A program made the position numbers and the translations under genes. 64,000 nucleotides of DNA from Streptomyces sp. NBC_01244 (GTDB lineage Bacteria > Actinomycetota > Actinomycetes > Streptomycetales > Streptomycetaceae): NCBI RefSeq assembly GCF_035987325.1, contig NZ_CP108488.1, positions 2,728,001 through 2,792,000 of the forward strand, read 5' to 3'. Below, one piece after another: positions 8,343 to 16,312 of this stretch (position 1 is the stretch's first letter; every line of letters starts with the position of its first letter). The notes beneath the pieces were generated by a model. It made no database searches, had not been told where the DNA came from, and saw only the letters and a program-made list of their open reading frames with translations.

Positions 8343-8813
8343 GTGGTCCGCCATGCAGCAGCCCACCGGCGAGTCCGTGGACTCCGCCTCCGTCCGGCCG
8401 TGCTCGACCGGCTCGCCGCCGCCTGGGAGCGCCACGACGCCGAGGCGTACGGCGAGCTCTTCAGCGAGGACGCCACGTACATCACCTACGTCGGCACCTT
8501 CTACCGGGGCCGCCGCGACATCGTGGACAGCCGCCGCACCCTCTTCGCCGGCTTCCTCAAGGGCACCCGGCCGGCCGACGAGATCCTCGACGTCCGCTTC
8601 TACGGGCCCGGCACCGCCGTGGTGAACGGCCGCGGGGACACCTACAGGGGCAAGCGCCCGGCGAAGCCCACCAAGATCCAGACGCACACCCTCGTCCGCG
8701 ACCCGGACGGGCCGTGGCGGATCGCCGCGTTCCAGAACACCAAGCGCAGGCCCCTGATGGAAGCCGTGTCCCACCGCTTCTCCCCGGGCCTCGTCCCGTC
8801 CTCCGAGCGCTGA
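8343..8813 (+). CDS. NTF2-like (SgcJ/EcaC, SnoaL-type) protein with an apparent 5' frameshift
   Basis: About 130 conserved residues of the SgcJ/EcaC nuclear-transport-factor-2-like fold: AVLDRLAAAWERHDAEAYGE, DATYITYVGTFYRG near residue 45, FYGPGTAVVNGRGDT, and the end WRIAAFQNTKRRPLME. The best-supported start is ATG 8353 (GGGGGAG upstream). It opens MQQPTGESVDSASVR in a different frame and would read straight into AVLDRL if one base were restored near 8391-8397. In the present sequence the domain can only be entered from an upstream in-frame GTG such as 8343, giving an unnatural Arg/His-rich N-terminus. It is either a recent frameshift or a sequencing error. Function unknown; the fold is used by polyketide cyclases and small dehydratases. 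Confidence 0.65.
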   Translation: MVRHAAAHRRVRGLRLRPAVLDRLAAAWERHDAEAYGELFSEDATYITYVGTFYRGRRDIVDSRRTLFAGFLKGTRPADEILDVRFYGPGTAVVNGRGDTYRGKRPAKPTKIQTHTLVRDPDGPWRIAAFQNTKRRPLMEAVSHRFSPGLVPSSER

Positions 8814-9120
8814 CCGCACGCCGCGGCCGCCAGGCCGTCTCTTTCGGACCTCTCCCGGCGCGGCGCAGCCTTCGGACTTTCCCGGCCCGCGCCGCCCGGC
8901 ACCGCACCTCGCGCACTGCCGGGGCACCCGATACGTCCGGTACGCGGGAGCCCCGGCCCCACCGCCGCGGGTCCGGAGTCGGAGCCGACGTCCCCGGCCC
9001 CGGACCCGCCCGCACCCCCACACCCGCCTGGCCCAGAGGCCGGAGGCCGTGGTGCGCGCCGCTCTGTGCGCCCTGGGCCGCCGCACCACCCGCCCGACCG
9101 TCGTCCCGGGGGACGCTCCG
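8814..9120. other. Gap without a recognisable gene
   Basis: About 300 bp of very GC-rich DNA between the NTF2-like gene and the helical-repeat protein that converges on it. Open frames exist on both strands, but none shows a domain, a start with a Shine-Dalgarno, or third-position bias distinct from the background. No clear hairpin terminator stands out. Confidence 0.5.
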
Positions 9121-10209
9121 CTACTCCTGCTGTTCCCGGAATGCGGGCAGGGCGAAGATCCGCTCCTTCCCCGCCTCCTCCATCAGCTCGACCAGCGGCA
9201 GCACCAGCTCCCACAGGTCCTGCTTGTCGACCTCGCGCACGAGGCCATCGAGCTCCGCGTCGCCCAGTCCGGCGGCGGCATCGGCCACCACCTTGCGCGC
9301 CTCCTCGGGCAGTGCGCCGACCAGCGGCAGGAAGGCGCCCCACAGTGCGGTCGCCACGACGGCCCGTACCACCCCGGCCAGCACGAGCGGGTCCCGCAGG
9401 GACTCCAGCCGGGCCACCGCGAGCCGGTCCTCCTCGCCGAGCAGGGCCACGAGCGGGAGCAGGGACTCCCACAGGCCCTCGGCGTGCGTCACCCGTACGA
9501 GCGAGTCGAGTTCGGCCGCGCCGAGGCGGGCGGTGAGCTCGGCGATCCGCAGCCGCTGGTCGCCGCCGACCATCGCGGCCACGCCCAGGGCCTCTTCCCA
9601 GAGCCCCTCGGCGGCAGCGGCCCGTACGACCGCGCCGAGGCGGTCGTCGCCCATGAGTTCCAGGATCCGGGGCAGCCGCTCGGGCAGGTCCACGTAGAAA
9701 CCGGCGCGCAGCACCGCCGCGTCGTCGACCTGGTCCAGGATCCGGCGGAGCACCTGGTCCCGCATGTGGCCGACGAACCGGCCCATGGTGAGGTGGTCGC
9801 GGTTCTCGGCGAGGGTGGTGGCGATCCGTACGACGAGCCCCTCGTCGAGCCGGTCGACGATCCCGGAGATCTTCCGCGGGTCCAGGTGTCCGCAGGCCTC
9901 GGCGGTGAAGGAGACGGGCAGCTTCTCGATGATGGCGGCGGCCCGGCCCGACTCCAGCCGGCCGGCGACGCCTGCGGCCAGTCGGGGCCCGAGCGCCTTC
10001 TGTGAGATGGCGGCCGCCACCCCGGCGGGCACGAGCTTGGTCGCGGCGGCGATCCGGTCGAGCATCTCGGGTGCGCCGTCGTTCAGGACGCCGCTGACCT
10101 GTTCGCGGAACGCCCGTACGTCCTCGTCCGGCAGCCCGCGCAGGAAGCCGAGCTCCCCGGCGTCCGTGCCCACCAGCCGGGCGATCTTCTCCACTTCGGC
10201 GCGGCTCAC
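9121..10209 (-). CDS. Helical-repeat protein of unknown function
   Basis: 362 aa, not recognised as a named family. It is predicted almost wholly alpha-helical, with internally repetitive units of about 50-60 residues built on a pattern like LVRxxxxxxLWExxLPLVxLxxxxxR (for example EGLWEEALGVAAMV, EGLWESLLPLVALL, TALWGAFLPLVGAL, QDLWELVLPLVELM). The layout vaguely resembles the MgtE N-terminal helical superhelix, but no CBS domain or membrane segment follows. It starts with a GTG that overlaps the TGA of the small gene upstream (GTGA), so the two are translated together. A scaffold or protein-binding role is a guess. Confidence 0.65.
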   Translation of the reverse strand: MSRAEVEKIARLVGTDAGELGFLRGLPDEDVRAFREQVSGVLNDGAPEMLDRIAAATKLVPAGVAAAISQKALGPRLAAGVAGRLESGRAAAIIEKLPVSFTAEACGHLDPRKISGIVDRLDEGLVVRIATTLAENRDHLTMGRFVGHMRDQVLRRILDQVDDAAVLRAGFYVDLPERLPRILELMGDDRLGAVVRAAAAEGLWEEALGVAAMVGGDQRLRIAELTARLGAAELDSLVRVTHAEGLWESLLPLVALLGEEDRLAVARLESLRDPLVLAGVVRAVVATALWGAFLPLVGALPEEARKVVADAAAGLGDAELDGLVREVDKQDLWELVLPLVELMEEAGKERIFALPAFREQQE

Positions 10210-10430
10210 CGGAAGAGCACCTTGCGCACGGCCCCGCGCGCGAGGGCGGGGACCAGCCCCAGCGCCTCCTCGGCGGCCTGGTTCAGGCCTTCGGCCTGGC
10301 GCGCCCGCTCCGCTTTGAGCGCTTCGGCGAGCCGCGCGAGCTCCCCGGCATCCAGCTCCGCGAAGGAGGCGGGAGGCCGGGCGCCTCCCAACTCCCCTGC
10401 CAAACGGCCCATTTCCTCATCTGTACGCAC
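10206..10430 (-). CDS. Small helical protein paired with the repeat protein
   Basis: 74 aa from GTG 10430, chosen because GGGAGG lies about 8 nt upstream; a longer frame from 10502 would cover the promoter region and lacks that signal. It is mostly helical and charged (FAELDAGELARLAEALKAER) with a short hydrophobic C-terminal part (ALGLVPALARGAVRKVLF). No family recognised. It overlaps the following gene by 4 bp, so the products are probably partners. The AT-rich patch GACTAATAGTCAATA just upstream (about 10489-10503) may belong to its promoter. Confidence 0.55.
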   Translation of the reverse strand: MRTDEEMGRLAGELGGARPPASFAELDAGELARLAEALKAERARQAEGLNQAAEEALGLVPALARGAVRKVLFR

Positions 10431-10530
10431 GGGACGACCTCCCACACCAAAGACGACACGACGGCTCGCGTCGAGCGTGGGCCCGAATTGACTAATAGTC
10501 AATACTCGCGGGTAGGGGCGCCTGGGGGTA

Positions 10531-11448
10531 TCAGCTCCCGCTCTCCACCAGCTCCTTGAGGACGAGGTCCAGCGCGGTGGCCCGTACGCCGAGCACTCGC
10601 TCGGTCTCGGAGGCGTCGAGGCGCAGCGCCCGGTCGTACAGGTACGCCATCTCCGGGACCTCGGCCATCACCGCATCCCGGGCGGCCAGCTCCGCCAGCT
10701 CCCCGGGGGTCATCCGCCGCAGCCGCGGGTCCGGCGCACCCGCGGCTGCGGCGAGCCGGCCGGCCAGGGCCCGGACGGACAGCTCCGAGGTGGACGGCAC
10801 GTGCCAGGCGCGGCCCCAGCCGTCCTCCCGGCCGCCGACCGCGATGAGCGTGCGGGCCACGTCGTCCGCGTAGGACCAGGCGTGCGCCTCGTCGAGGCCG
10901 ACGGGGAGCAGCGCCTCCGTGCCCGCGAGCACGGCGGGGACGACCGTCCAGGTGAACAGGGAGAGCGCCCCTTCGCCGAGGAAGTCGCTGGCCCGGACCT
11001 CGGCGACGCGCACGCGCCCGGCCTTGTGGGCGGCCAGCGCCTCCTCCCACATCGCGGCGCGCACCCGCCCCTTGTCCGAGGTCGGCCGCAGGGGCAGGCC
11101 GGGGGTCAGGGGCTCGGCCACGGGCCCGTACCCGTAGAGGTTCCCCAGCATCACGTAGTCCGTGCCGGTCCGCTCCGCGGCGGTGAGCAGGGAGGCCGCC
11201 AGCGGCGGGAAGGCGGTGCGCCAGTCCTGGTAGGCGGGAGCGGCGGCGTTGTAGAGGGTGCGCGCACCCCGGAGCAGCTCGGTGAGGCGGTCGGTGTCGG
11301 TGATGTCGGCGGCGACCCGCTCGACGAGCGGATGCTCGGGCCCGCCGCCGGTGCGGGTGACGACACGGACCCGCTCGCCGGATGCGGCGAGCAAGCGCGC
11401 GGTGGCGGTACCGATCGGACCGGCGCCGGTGATGACGTGCACGGACAT
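10531..11448 (-). CDS. NAD(P)-binding Rossmann-fold epimerase/dehydratase-like protein
   Basis: 305 aa. An atypical-SDR/NmrA-like Rossmann domain starts at the N-terminus with the dinucleotide-binding motif ITGAGPIGTATARLL (residues 6-20). YVMLGNLYGYGPVAEP near residue 110 is the epimerase-type active-site region, although the canonical YxxxK is not obvious. The C-terminal half carries AWSYADDVARTLIAVG, the usual substrate-domain strand and helix of nucleoside-diphosphate-sugar epimerase relatives. GGGGAGTACAGCC precedes ATG 11448. It is divergent from a DJ-1/AraC regulator, the classic pairing of an oxidoreductase with its regulator. Substrate unknown. Confidence 0.82.
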   Translation of the reverse strand: MSVHVITGAGPIGTATARLLAASGERVRVVTRTGGGPEHPLVERVAADITDTDRLTELLRGARTLYNAAAPAYQDWRTAFPPLAASLLTAAERTGTDYVMLGNLYGYGPVAEPLTPGLPLRPTSDKGRVRAAMWEEALAAHKAGRVRVAEVRASDFLGEGALSLFTWTVVPAVLAGTEALLPVGLDEAHAWSYADDVARTLIAVGGREDGWGRAWHVPSTSELSVRALAGRLAAAAGAPDPRLRRMTPGELAELAARDAVMAEVPEMAYLYDRALRLDASETERVLGVRATALDLVLKELVESGS

Positions 11449-11473
11449 GGCTGTACTCCCCTGCTGAAAGCTT

Positions 11474-11499
11474 GAGTTGTGCACTCGATGAATCAACTC
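11474..11499. promoter_or_regulatory. Inverted repeat in the epimerase/AraC divergent promoter
   Basis: GAGTTG(N14)CAACTC lies between the two divergent starts (11448 and 11560), and a shorter dyad GAGT(N5)ACTC sits inside its left half. The placement suits an operator for the GlxA-like AraC regulator acting on the divergent reductase gene (inference). Confidence 0.4.
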
Positions 11500-11559
11500 T
11501 CGCTCCGTGCCGCGCCGTACAGTAGTGGCCTGAATGCCAGCAATCCGGAGATTCGAGCC

Positions 11560-12546
11560 ATGACGACTCCTCCTGAATCCCTTCTTGCACCCCACCGTCC
11601 GCACCGGGTGGCGGTCATCGCGGTCCCCCCGGTGACCACCTTCGACCTGTCGATCCCGGAGGTGGTCTTCGGCGCGACGCGCGTCGGGGCGGACCCGGCC
11701 TACGAGGTGACGATCTGCACGCCCACCCCCGGCGTCGTCCCTGCGGCGATCGGCATCGACATCGTCGTACGCCACGGCCTGGAGGCGGTCGAGGGGGCCG
11801 ACACGGTGATCGTCACGGGGACGGGCGCCCGGGTCAGCGGAGACCCGCGGGCACTGGACGCCCTGCGGGCCGCCGCCGCGCGGGGCCGGCGCATCGCCTC
11901 CATCTGCACGGGCGCCTTCGTCCTCGCGCAGGCCGGTCTGCTCGACTCCCGCCGCGCCACGACCTTCTGGAGCATGTCGGAGGAGTTCAGGGAGCGCTTC
12001 CCCGCGGTCGACCTCGTGCCGGGCGTGCTGTTCGTCGAGGACGACGGAGTGCTGACCTCGGCGGGGCTCTCCGCGGGGATCGACCTGTGCCTGCACATGG
12101 TGCGCGGCGACTACGGGGCCGCCGTCGCGAACGCCACCGCCCGTCTGGTGGTCGCGGCTCCCGTACGACCGGGCGGCCAGGCGCAGTTCATCGAGACGCC
12201 GCTCCCGGCCGACCACGGCACCTCCCTGGCCGCGACCCGCGCGTGGGCCCTGGCCCGCCTGCACGAACCGACCGCCCTGGCCGACCTGGCCCGGCACGCG
12301 GGTCTGAGCGTGCGCACCCTGACCCGCCGCTTCCGCTCCGAAACCGGTCTCAGCCCCCTGCAGTGGCTCCTGCACCAGCGCCTCCACCGAGCCCGCGAGA
12401 TCCTGGAGACGACCGGCCTCCCCGTGGACCAGGTGGCCGCCCGGAGCGGCCTCGGCACGGCGGACTCCCTCCGCGCCCACCTGGTCCGCTCCACGGGCCT
12501 CACTCCGACCGCCTACCGGGCCATGGCACGGGTGCGGCAGCCGTAG
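11560..12546 (+). CDS. GlxA-type transcriptional regulator (DJ-1/PfpI + AraC HTH)
   Basis: 328 aa. The N-terminal DJ-1/PfpI-like domain (about residues 10-195) contains the nucleophile-elbow sequence RIASICTGAFVLAQAGLLD. It is followed by a C-terminal AraC/XylS double HTH (about 225-325) with LADLARHAGLSVRTLTRRF and VAARSGLGTADSLRAH. This architecture is the GlxA/FtrA regulator group, usually activators of a neighbouring gene; the DJ-1 domain probably senses a ligand or reactive species rather than acting as a peptidase. ATG 11560 is preceded by CCGGAG. It most likely regulates the divergent epimerase-like gene. A strong hairpin follows the stop. Confidence 0.88.
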   Translation: MTTPPESLLAPHRPHRVAVIAVPPVTTFDLSIPEVVFGATRVGADPAYEVTICTPTPGVVPAAIGIDIVVRHGLEAVEGADTVIVTGTGARVSGDPRALDALRAAAARGRRIASICTGAFVLAQAGLLDSRRATTFWSMSEEFRERFPAVDLVPGVLFVEDDGVLTSAGLSAGIDLCLHMVRGDYGAAVANATARLVVAAPVRPGGQAQFIETPLPADHGTSLAATRAWALARLHEPTALADLARHAGLSVRTLTRRFRSETGLSPLQWLLHQRLHRAREILETTGLPVDQVAARSGLGTADSLRAHLVRSTGLTPTAYRAMARVRQP

Positions 12547-12574
12547 GGACGGGGGCGCGGGCCGAACGTCCGTC

Positions 12575-12608
12575 CGTCCGGCCGGCCGGTCGGACGGCCG
12601 GCCGGACG
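12575..12608. terminator. Bidirectional hairpin between araC-type and molybdenum hydroxylase genes
   Basis: Perfect 14-bp stem (CGTCCGGCCGGCCG paired with its complement at 12595-12608) and a 6-nt loop GTCGGA. It lies between convergent stop codons at 12546 and 12609. No U-tract is present, as is common in Streptomyces. Confidence 0.65.
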
Positions 12609-13577
12609 CTAACCGGCAGGGGTGGGGGCGGGGGCCGCGGCCCGTTCCAGTACCTCCAGGACGGTGTCGCGGAACAGGGTGGTCTTGTAGCCGGTCTGCG
12701 GCAGCGGGCGGCAGCGGGCGAGCACCGTCGCGGCCGCGGCCTCGAGGACCTCGGGGGTGGCCTCCCGCCCGATCAGGGCGGCCTCCACCTCCGGCAGCCG
12801 CAGCGGAACCCGTGCCACCCCGCCCGCCGCGACCGCGGCGTGCGTGACGGTGGCGCCGTCCAGCGCGAGCCGGGCGGTGGCCTCGACCAGGGGCCATTCG
12901 CCGAGGGCCCGGCTGGTGGCGCGGTGGCATGCGGCGCGTTCGCCCGGCAGCGGCGGCGGCAGCAGGACCGCGGTGAGGATGCGGTCCGGTGCCAGCAGGT
13001 GGTCGGCTTGGTGGAGCCGGTCGCCGTCCCCGTACAACTCGGCGACGGTGCGCGGCGATTCGCCGTGGATCTCGGCCCCGGCGTCGTAGGTGAGCAGGGC
13101 CATCGCGAGGGTCGACGGGTGCGGGGCGACGCACGGGCCGTCGCCGCTGACCACGCCGAAGTGGTGGTCGCCCTCGCGCGCGGGGCAGCCGGAGCCGCCC
13201 TTCTGGAGGCAGCTGACGTGCGGATTGCGGTAGTACCAGCAGCGGTTGCGCTGGAGCAGGTTGCCGCCCAGGGTGCCGGCGGCGCGGATCTGCGGGGTCG
13301 CGGCGATCCCGGCCGACACCGCCAGGGCGGGCCAGCCGGAGCGCACCCGCGGATCTGCGGCCAGCGCGGCGAGCGTGGTCAGGGCGCCGATCCGCAGCCC
13401 GCCGCCGGGCATCGGCGTGCAGCCGCGCAGGCCGTCCACGCCGTCGAGGTCGGTGAACGGGCCCGGGGTGATGCCCGAGCGCTGCCGGGCGGTGGTGTCG
13501 GTGCCTCCGGCGCGCAGCTCCCCGCCGCGTGCCAGGACGGCGGCCGAGAGGTCGGTGAGGGTGGGCTCGGTGCTCAC
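12609..13577 (-). CDS. Molybdenum hydroxylase FAD subunit with 4Fe-4S insert (PaoB/YagS-like)
   Basis: 322 aa, FAD-binding PCMH-type domain (about residues 5-215) followed by the CO-dehydrogenase-type C-terminal domain. Flavin contacts are visible at TPQIRAAGTLGGNLLQ (about 93-108). Immediately after comes a cysteine-rich insert (NRCWYYRNPHVSC, then GGSGCPAREGDHHFG), which in E. coli PaoB and 4-hydroxybenzoyl-CoA reductase relatives holds an extra [4Fe-4S] cluster. GTG 13577 overlaps the stop of the upstream fused Moco subunit (GTGA), so the two form an obligate pair. It transfers electrons from the Fe-S centres to the final acceptor. The substrate is likely an aldehyde or N-heterocycle (inference). 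Confidence 0.87.
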   Translation of the reverse strand: MSTEPTLTDLSAAVLARGGELRAGGTDTTARQRSGITPGPFTDLDGVDGLRGCTPMPGGGLRIGALTTLAALAADPRVRSGWPALAVSAGIAATPQIRAAGTLGGNLLQRNRCWYYRNPHVSCLQKGGSGCPAREGDHHFGVVSGDGPCVAPHPSTLAMALLTYDAGAEIHGESPRTVAELYGDGDRLHQADHLLAPDRILTAVLLPPPLPGERAACHRATSRALGEWPLVEATARLALDGATVTHAAVAAGGVARVPLRLPEVEAALIGREATPEVLEAAAATVLARCRPLPQTGYKTTLFRDTVLEVLERAAAPAPTPAG

Positions 13578-16153
13578 GTACCCAGTCCTTCCAGGAGCCG
13601 GTCGGGGCGGATGGGCATGTCGTACGGGCGCCGGCCGGTGGCGTCGTGGACCGCGTTGGCCAGGGCGGCGGCGGTGGGCAGGGTGGAGATCTCGCCGAGG
13701 CCGACTCCGCCGCCGGGGACGTGGTCGAAGCCCTCCTGGTGGAAGTGGACGGTGATCTCGGGGGTGTCCGCGATGCCGGGGATGCGGTAGTCCTCCAGGT
13801 TGTCGGTCAGCACCCGGCCGGTGGCCGGGTCGGTGCGCCGCTCCTCGAACAGGGCGTAGCCGACGCCCTGGATGACGGCGCCCTCGCACTGGCTGCGGGC
13901 GAGGCGTTCCTCGTGGATGCGGCCCGCGGCGATGCCGCTCCACACGCGCAGCGGGCGGATCCGGCCGAGCCGGGTGTCCACCTCCACCTCGGCGACCTGC
14001 ACCGATCCGGTGAAGCCGCGGCCGATGGCCACGCCGCCCATGGTCAGGTTGAGGGGGGTCACGAAGCCCCGGTGGTCCCGGGTGCGCCGGCCGGTGACCC
14101 GTACGCCGTGTGCCCCGTCCAGCCGGGCGGCCATGTCGCCGCCGCCGTCACCGCCGCCCTCGCCGAGCGCCTTGCGCAGCCGTGCGGCGGCGTCCGCGGC
14201 GGCGGGCACGATCGACGGCGTGGTGCGGCTGCCGCCGGAGGTGGGGCCGTGGACGGTGTCGCTGTGCCCGACCTCCGCCCGGACCCTGTCCTCCGCCACG
14301 CCGAGTCCTTCGGCGACGGCCCGGCGCAGCACGGTGCGCGCGCCCGTACCCATGTCCTGTACGGCGCAGCGGGCGACCACGATCCCGTCCTCGACGGTGA
14401 GCTCGACCTCGGTGGCGGGGTCGAGGAAGTACAGCCAGTTGGCCGCCGCGACGCCGACGCCCCGGCGGAACCGCCCGGTGCCGCCGCGGGTGCCCGACCA
14501 GGCCGGAAGGGCCGCGGCCAGGTCGTACAGGGCGTGGCGTTTGGGGTTGCCGTCCCAGCGGCGGCGCAGGGCGATGGGGTCCTGGCCGAGCCGGTGGGCC
14601 ATCTCGTCGACGGCCTGTTCCAGGGCCCAGCACATCGTGGGTCCGCCCGGGCCGCGGAAGGGCGCGCCCGGAGGCCGGTGGGTGACGGTGTCGAAGTCCC
14701 GTAGCCGGCGCGGTGCCTTGCCGTACATGAACCGGGCCAGCGCCGCGACGGTGCCGCCCACCGAGACCCCGCCGTCGGTGTCCACGTCGATGGCCAGCGC
14801 GCTCAGCTCCCCGGCGGCGTCCGCGGCCATCGCCAGCCGGATCCGGGTGCCGGGCCGGTACCCGCCGTCGGTGAGCTCCTCGTCCCGGTCCAGCACCACC
14901 CGCACGGGGGCGCCGTGCAGCCGGGCCAGCTCCACCGCGGCGACCACGTCGGAGGTCAGCCCCATCTTGCAGCCGAAGCCGCCGCCCACGTGCACGGCCC
15001 GGGCCACCACCCGTTCGAGGGGCACGCCGAAGCGCTCGGCGGCGAGTACGGCCACCTGTTTGACCGACTGCGTGGACACCTCCAGGTGGAGGGTGCCGTC
15101 GTCCCAGCGGGCCAGGCAGGCGTGCGGTTCGAGCGGGGTGTGGGTCTGCGCGGCGGTCGTGAACAGCCCCTCCACCACCCGCTCGGGGCTGTTCTTGCGC
15201 GCCTCGATGATCCGGCGCACGGCCGTGGCGGGCCGCTTGCTCATGGCGGAGGGCCCGCGCCGGTTGCCGCGCCAGCGGGCGGGCGTCAGCTGTGGGGCCT
15301 CACCCGATCCGGGCGCCAGCTTCCGCGCCGCCTTGTCCTCGTAGACCAGCGGCCCCTCGCCGGCCCGCGCCCGATCCACGTCGAGGGCCGCCGGCAGCAC
15401 CTCGTACTCCACCGTGACCCGTCCGGCGGCCGCCCGCGCGGAGGCCCGGTCCGCCGCGGCGACCGCCGCCACGGGCTGCCCGACGTACCGCACCACGCCG
15501 TCGGGCGGCAGCAGCGGCACCAGCGGCAGATCCCCGGCTTCCAGGGACCGTACGTACGCATGCGCGTGCGGCGAGCGGATGATCACCCCCTCCAGCAGCC
15601 CCTCGGGCCGCTGATCGGTGGTGTACCGGGCCGACCCGTCGACCTTCTCGGCGGCCTCGGCACGCGGGACCGGCCCCTGCACCGCATCCGTCTCGTACTC
15701 GCCCGCGCAGGCCGCCGCCACGGCTCTGAAGATCCCCTCATAGGCGCCGCAACGGCACAGGTGGCCCGCCAGCGCCTCGGCGATCTCCTCCCGCCCCGGC
15801 CTGGCCCGCCCGTGCGCGGCCCGCCACCGCTCGAAGAACGCGGCCGCCTCGACCACGAACCCGGGCGTGCAGTACCCGCACTGCAAGGCGTCCTCCCCGG
15901 CGAAGGCACGCCCGACCGGGTGACCGGCCAGCCCCTCCACCGTCGTCACCCGCCGCCCGCTCAGCCGCGCCGCCGGCGTCAGACACGCCACCCGTGGCTC
16001 GCCGTCGACCTGGATCGTGCACGCCCCGCAGACCCCGCCGGCGCAGACCAGCTTGGTCCCGGTCAGCCCCAACTGCTCCCGCACGACCTCCACGGCAGCC
16101 GGATCACCGTCCACGTCCACCGCACACGGGACGCCATTGACCTCGAACTCCAC
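13574..16153 (-). CDS. Fused 2Fe-2S plus molybdopterin-binding aldehyde/xanthine dehydrogenase subunit
   Basis: 859 aa fusion of two normally separate subunits. Residues 1-155 form a plant-type ferredoxin plus 2Fe-2S helical domain, with cysteines in CAGGVCGACTIQ, LQCGYCTPG and HLCRCGAYEG. From about residue 165 to the end is the xanthine-oxidase-family Moco subunit (VDGSARYTTD, VHVGGGFGCKMG, FRGPGGPTMCWALEQAVDEM, and the catalytic glutamate in GVGLGEIS). No Tat signal is present, so it should be cytoplasmic. The GTG at 16153 is chosen over the GTG at 16162 because GAGGAG lies at proper spacing only for the former. Together with the FAD subunit it would hydroxylate an aldehyde or heteroaromatic substrate using water. 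No Moco-insertion chaperone (XdhC/PaoD) is adjacent. Confidence 0.88.
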   Translation of the reverse strand: MEFEVNGVPCAVDVDGDPAAVEVVREQLGLTGTKLVCAGGVCGACTIQVDGEPRVACLTPAARLSGRRVTTVEGLAGHPVGRAFAGEDALQCGYCTPGFVVEAAAFFERWRAAHGRARPGREEIAEALAGHLCRCGAYEGIFRAVAAACAGEYETDAVQGPVPRAEAAEKVDGSARYTTDQRPEGLLEGVIIRSPHAHAYVRSLEAGDLPLVPLLPPDGVVRYVGQPVAAVAAADRASARAAAGRVTVEYEVLPAALDVDRARAGEGPLVYEDKAARKLAPGSGEAPQLTPARWRGNRRGPSAMSKRPATAVRRIIEARKNSPERVVEGLFTTAAQTHTPLEPHACLARWDDGTLHLEVSTQSVKQVAVLAAERFGVPLERVVARAVHVGGGFGCKMGLTSDVVAAVELARLHGAPVRVVLDRDEELTDGGYRPGTRIRLAMAADAAGELSALAIDVDTDGGVSVGGTVAALARFMYGKAPRRLRDFDTVTHRPPGAPFRGPGGPTMCWALEQAVDEMAHRLGQDPIALRRRWDGNPKRHALYDLAAALPAWSGTRGGTGRFRRGVGVAAANWLYFLDPATEVELTVEDGIVVARCAVQDMGTGARTVLRRAVAEGLGVAEDRVRAEVGHSDTVHGPTSGGSRTTPSIVPAAADAAARLRKALGEGGGDGGGDMAARLDGAHGVRVTGRRTRDHRGFVTPLNLTMGGVAIGRGFTGSVQVAEVEVDTRLGRIRPLRVWSGIAAGRIHEERLARSQCEGAVIQGVGYALFEERRTDPATGRVLTDNLEDYRIPGIADTPEITVHFHQEGFDHVPGGGVGLGEISTLPTAAALANAVHDATGRRPYDMPIRPDRLLEGLGT

Positions 16154-16312
16154 GAGACGCACTCCTCAACCGTGGGGGCGACGACCCCCACACCACCCGG
16201 GCTCGCCTTCACTCCCCTTGATAACCCGCCCCCACCGACACCGCAGCTCGGCATACTCCCCGGGTCACCGCGGGTCGTCCTCCTGGCCGAGCCACCGGCC
16301 AGGTGACCTCGG

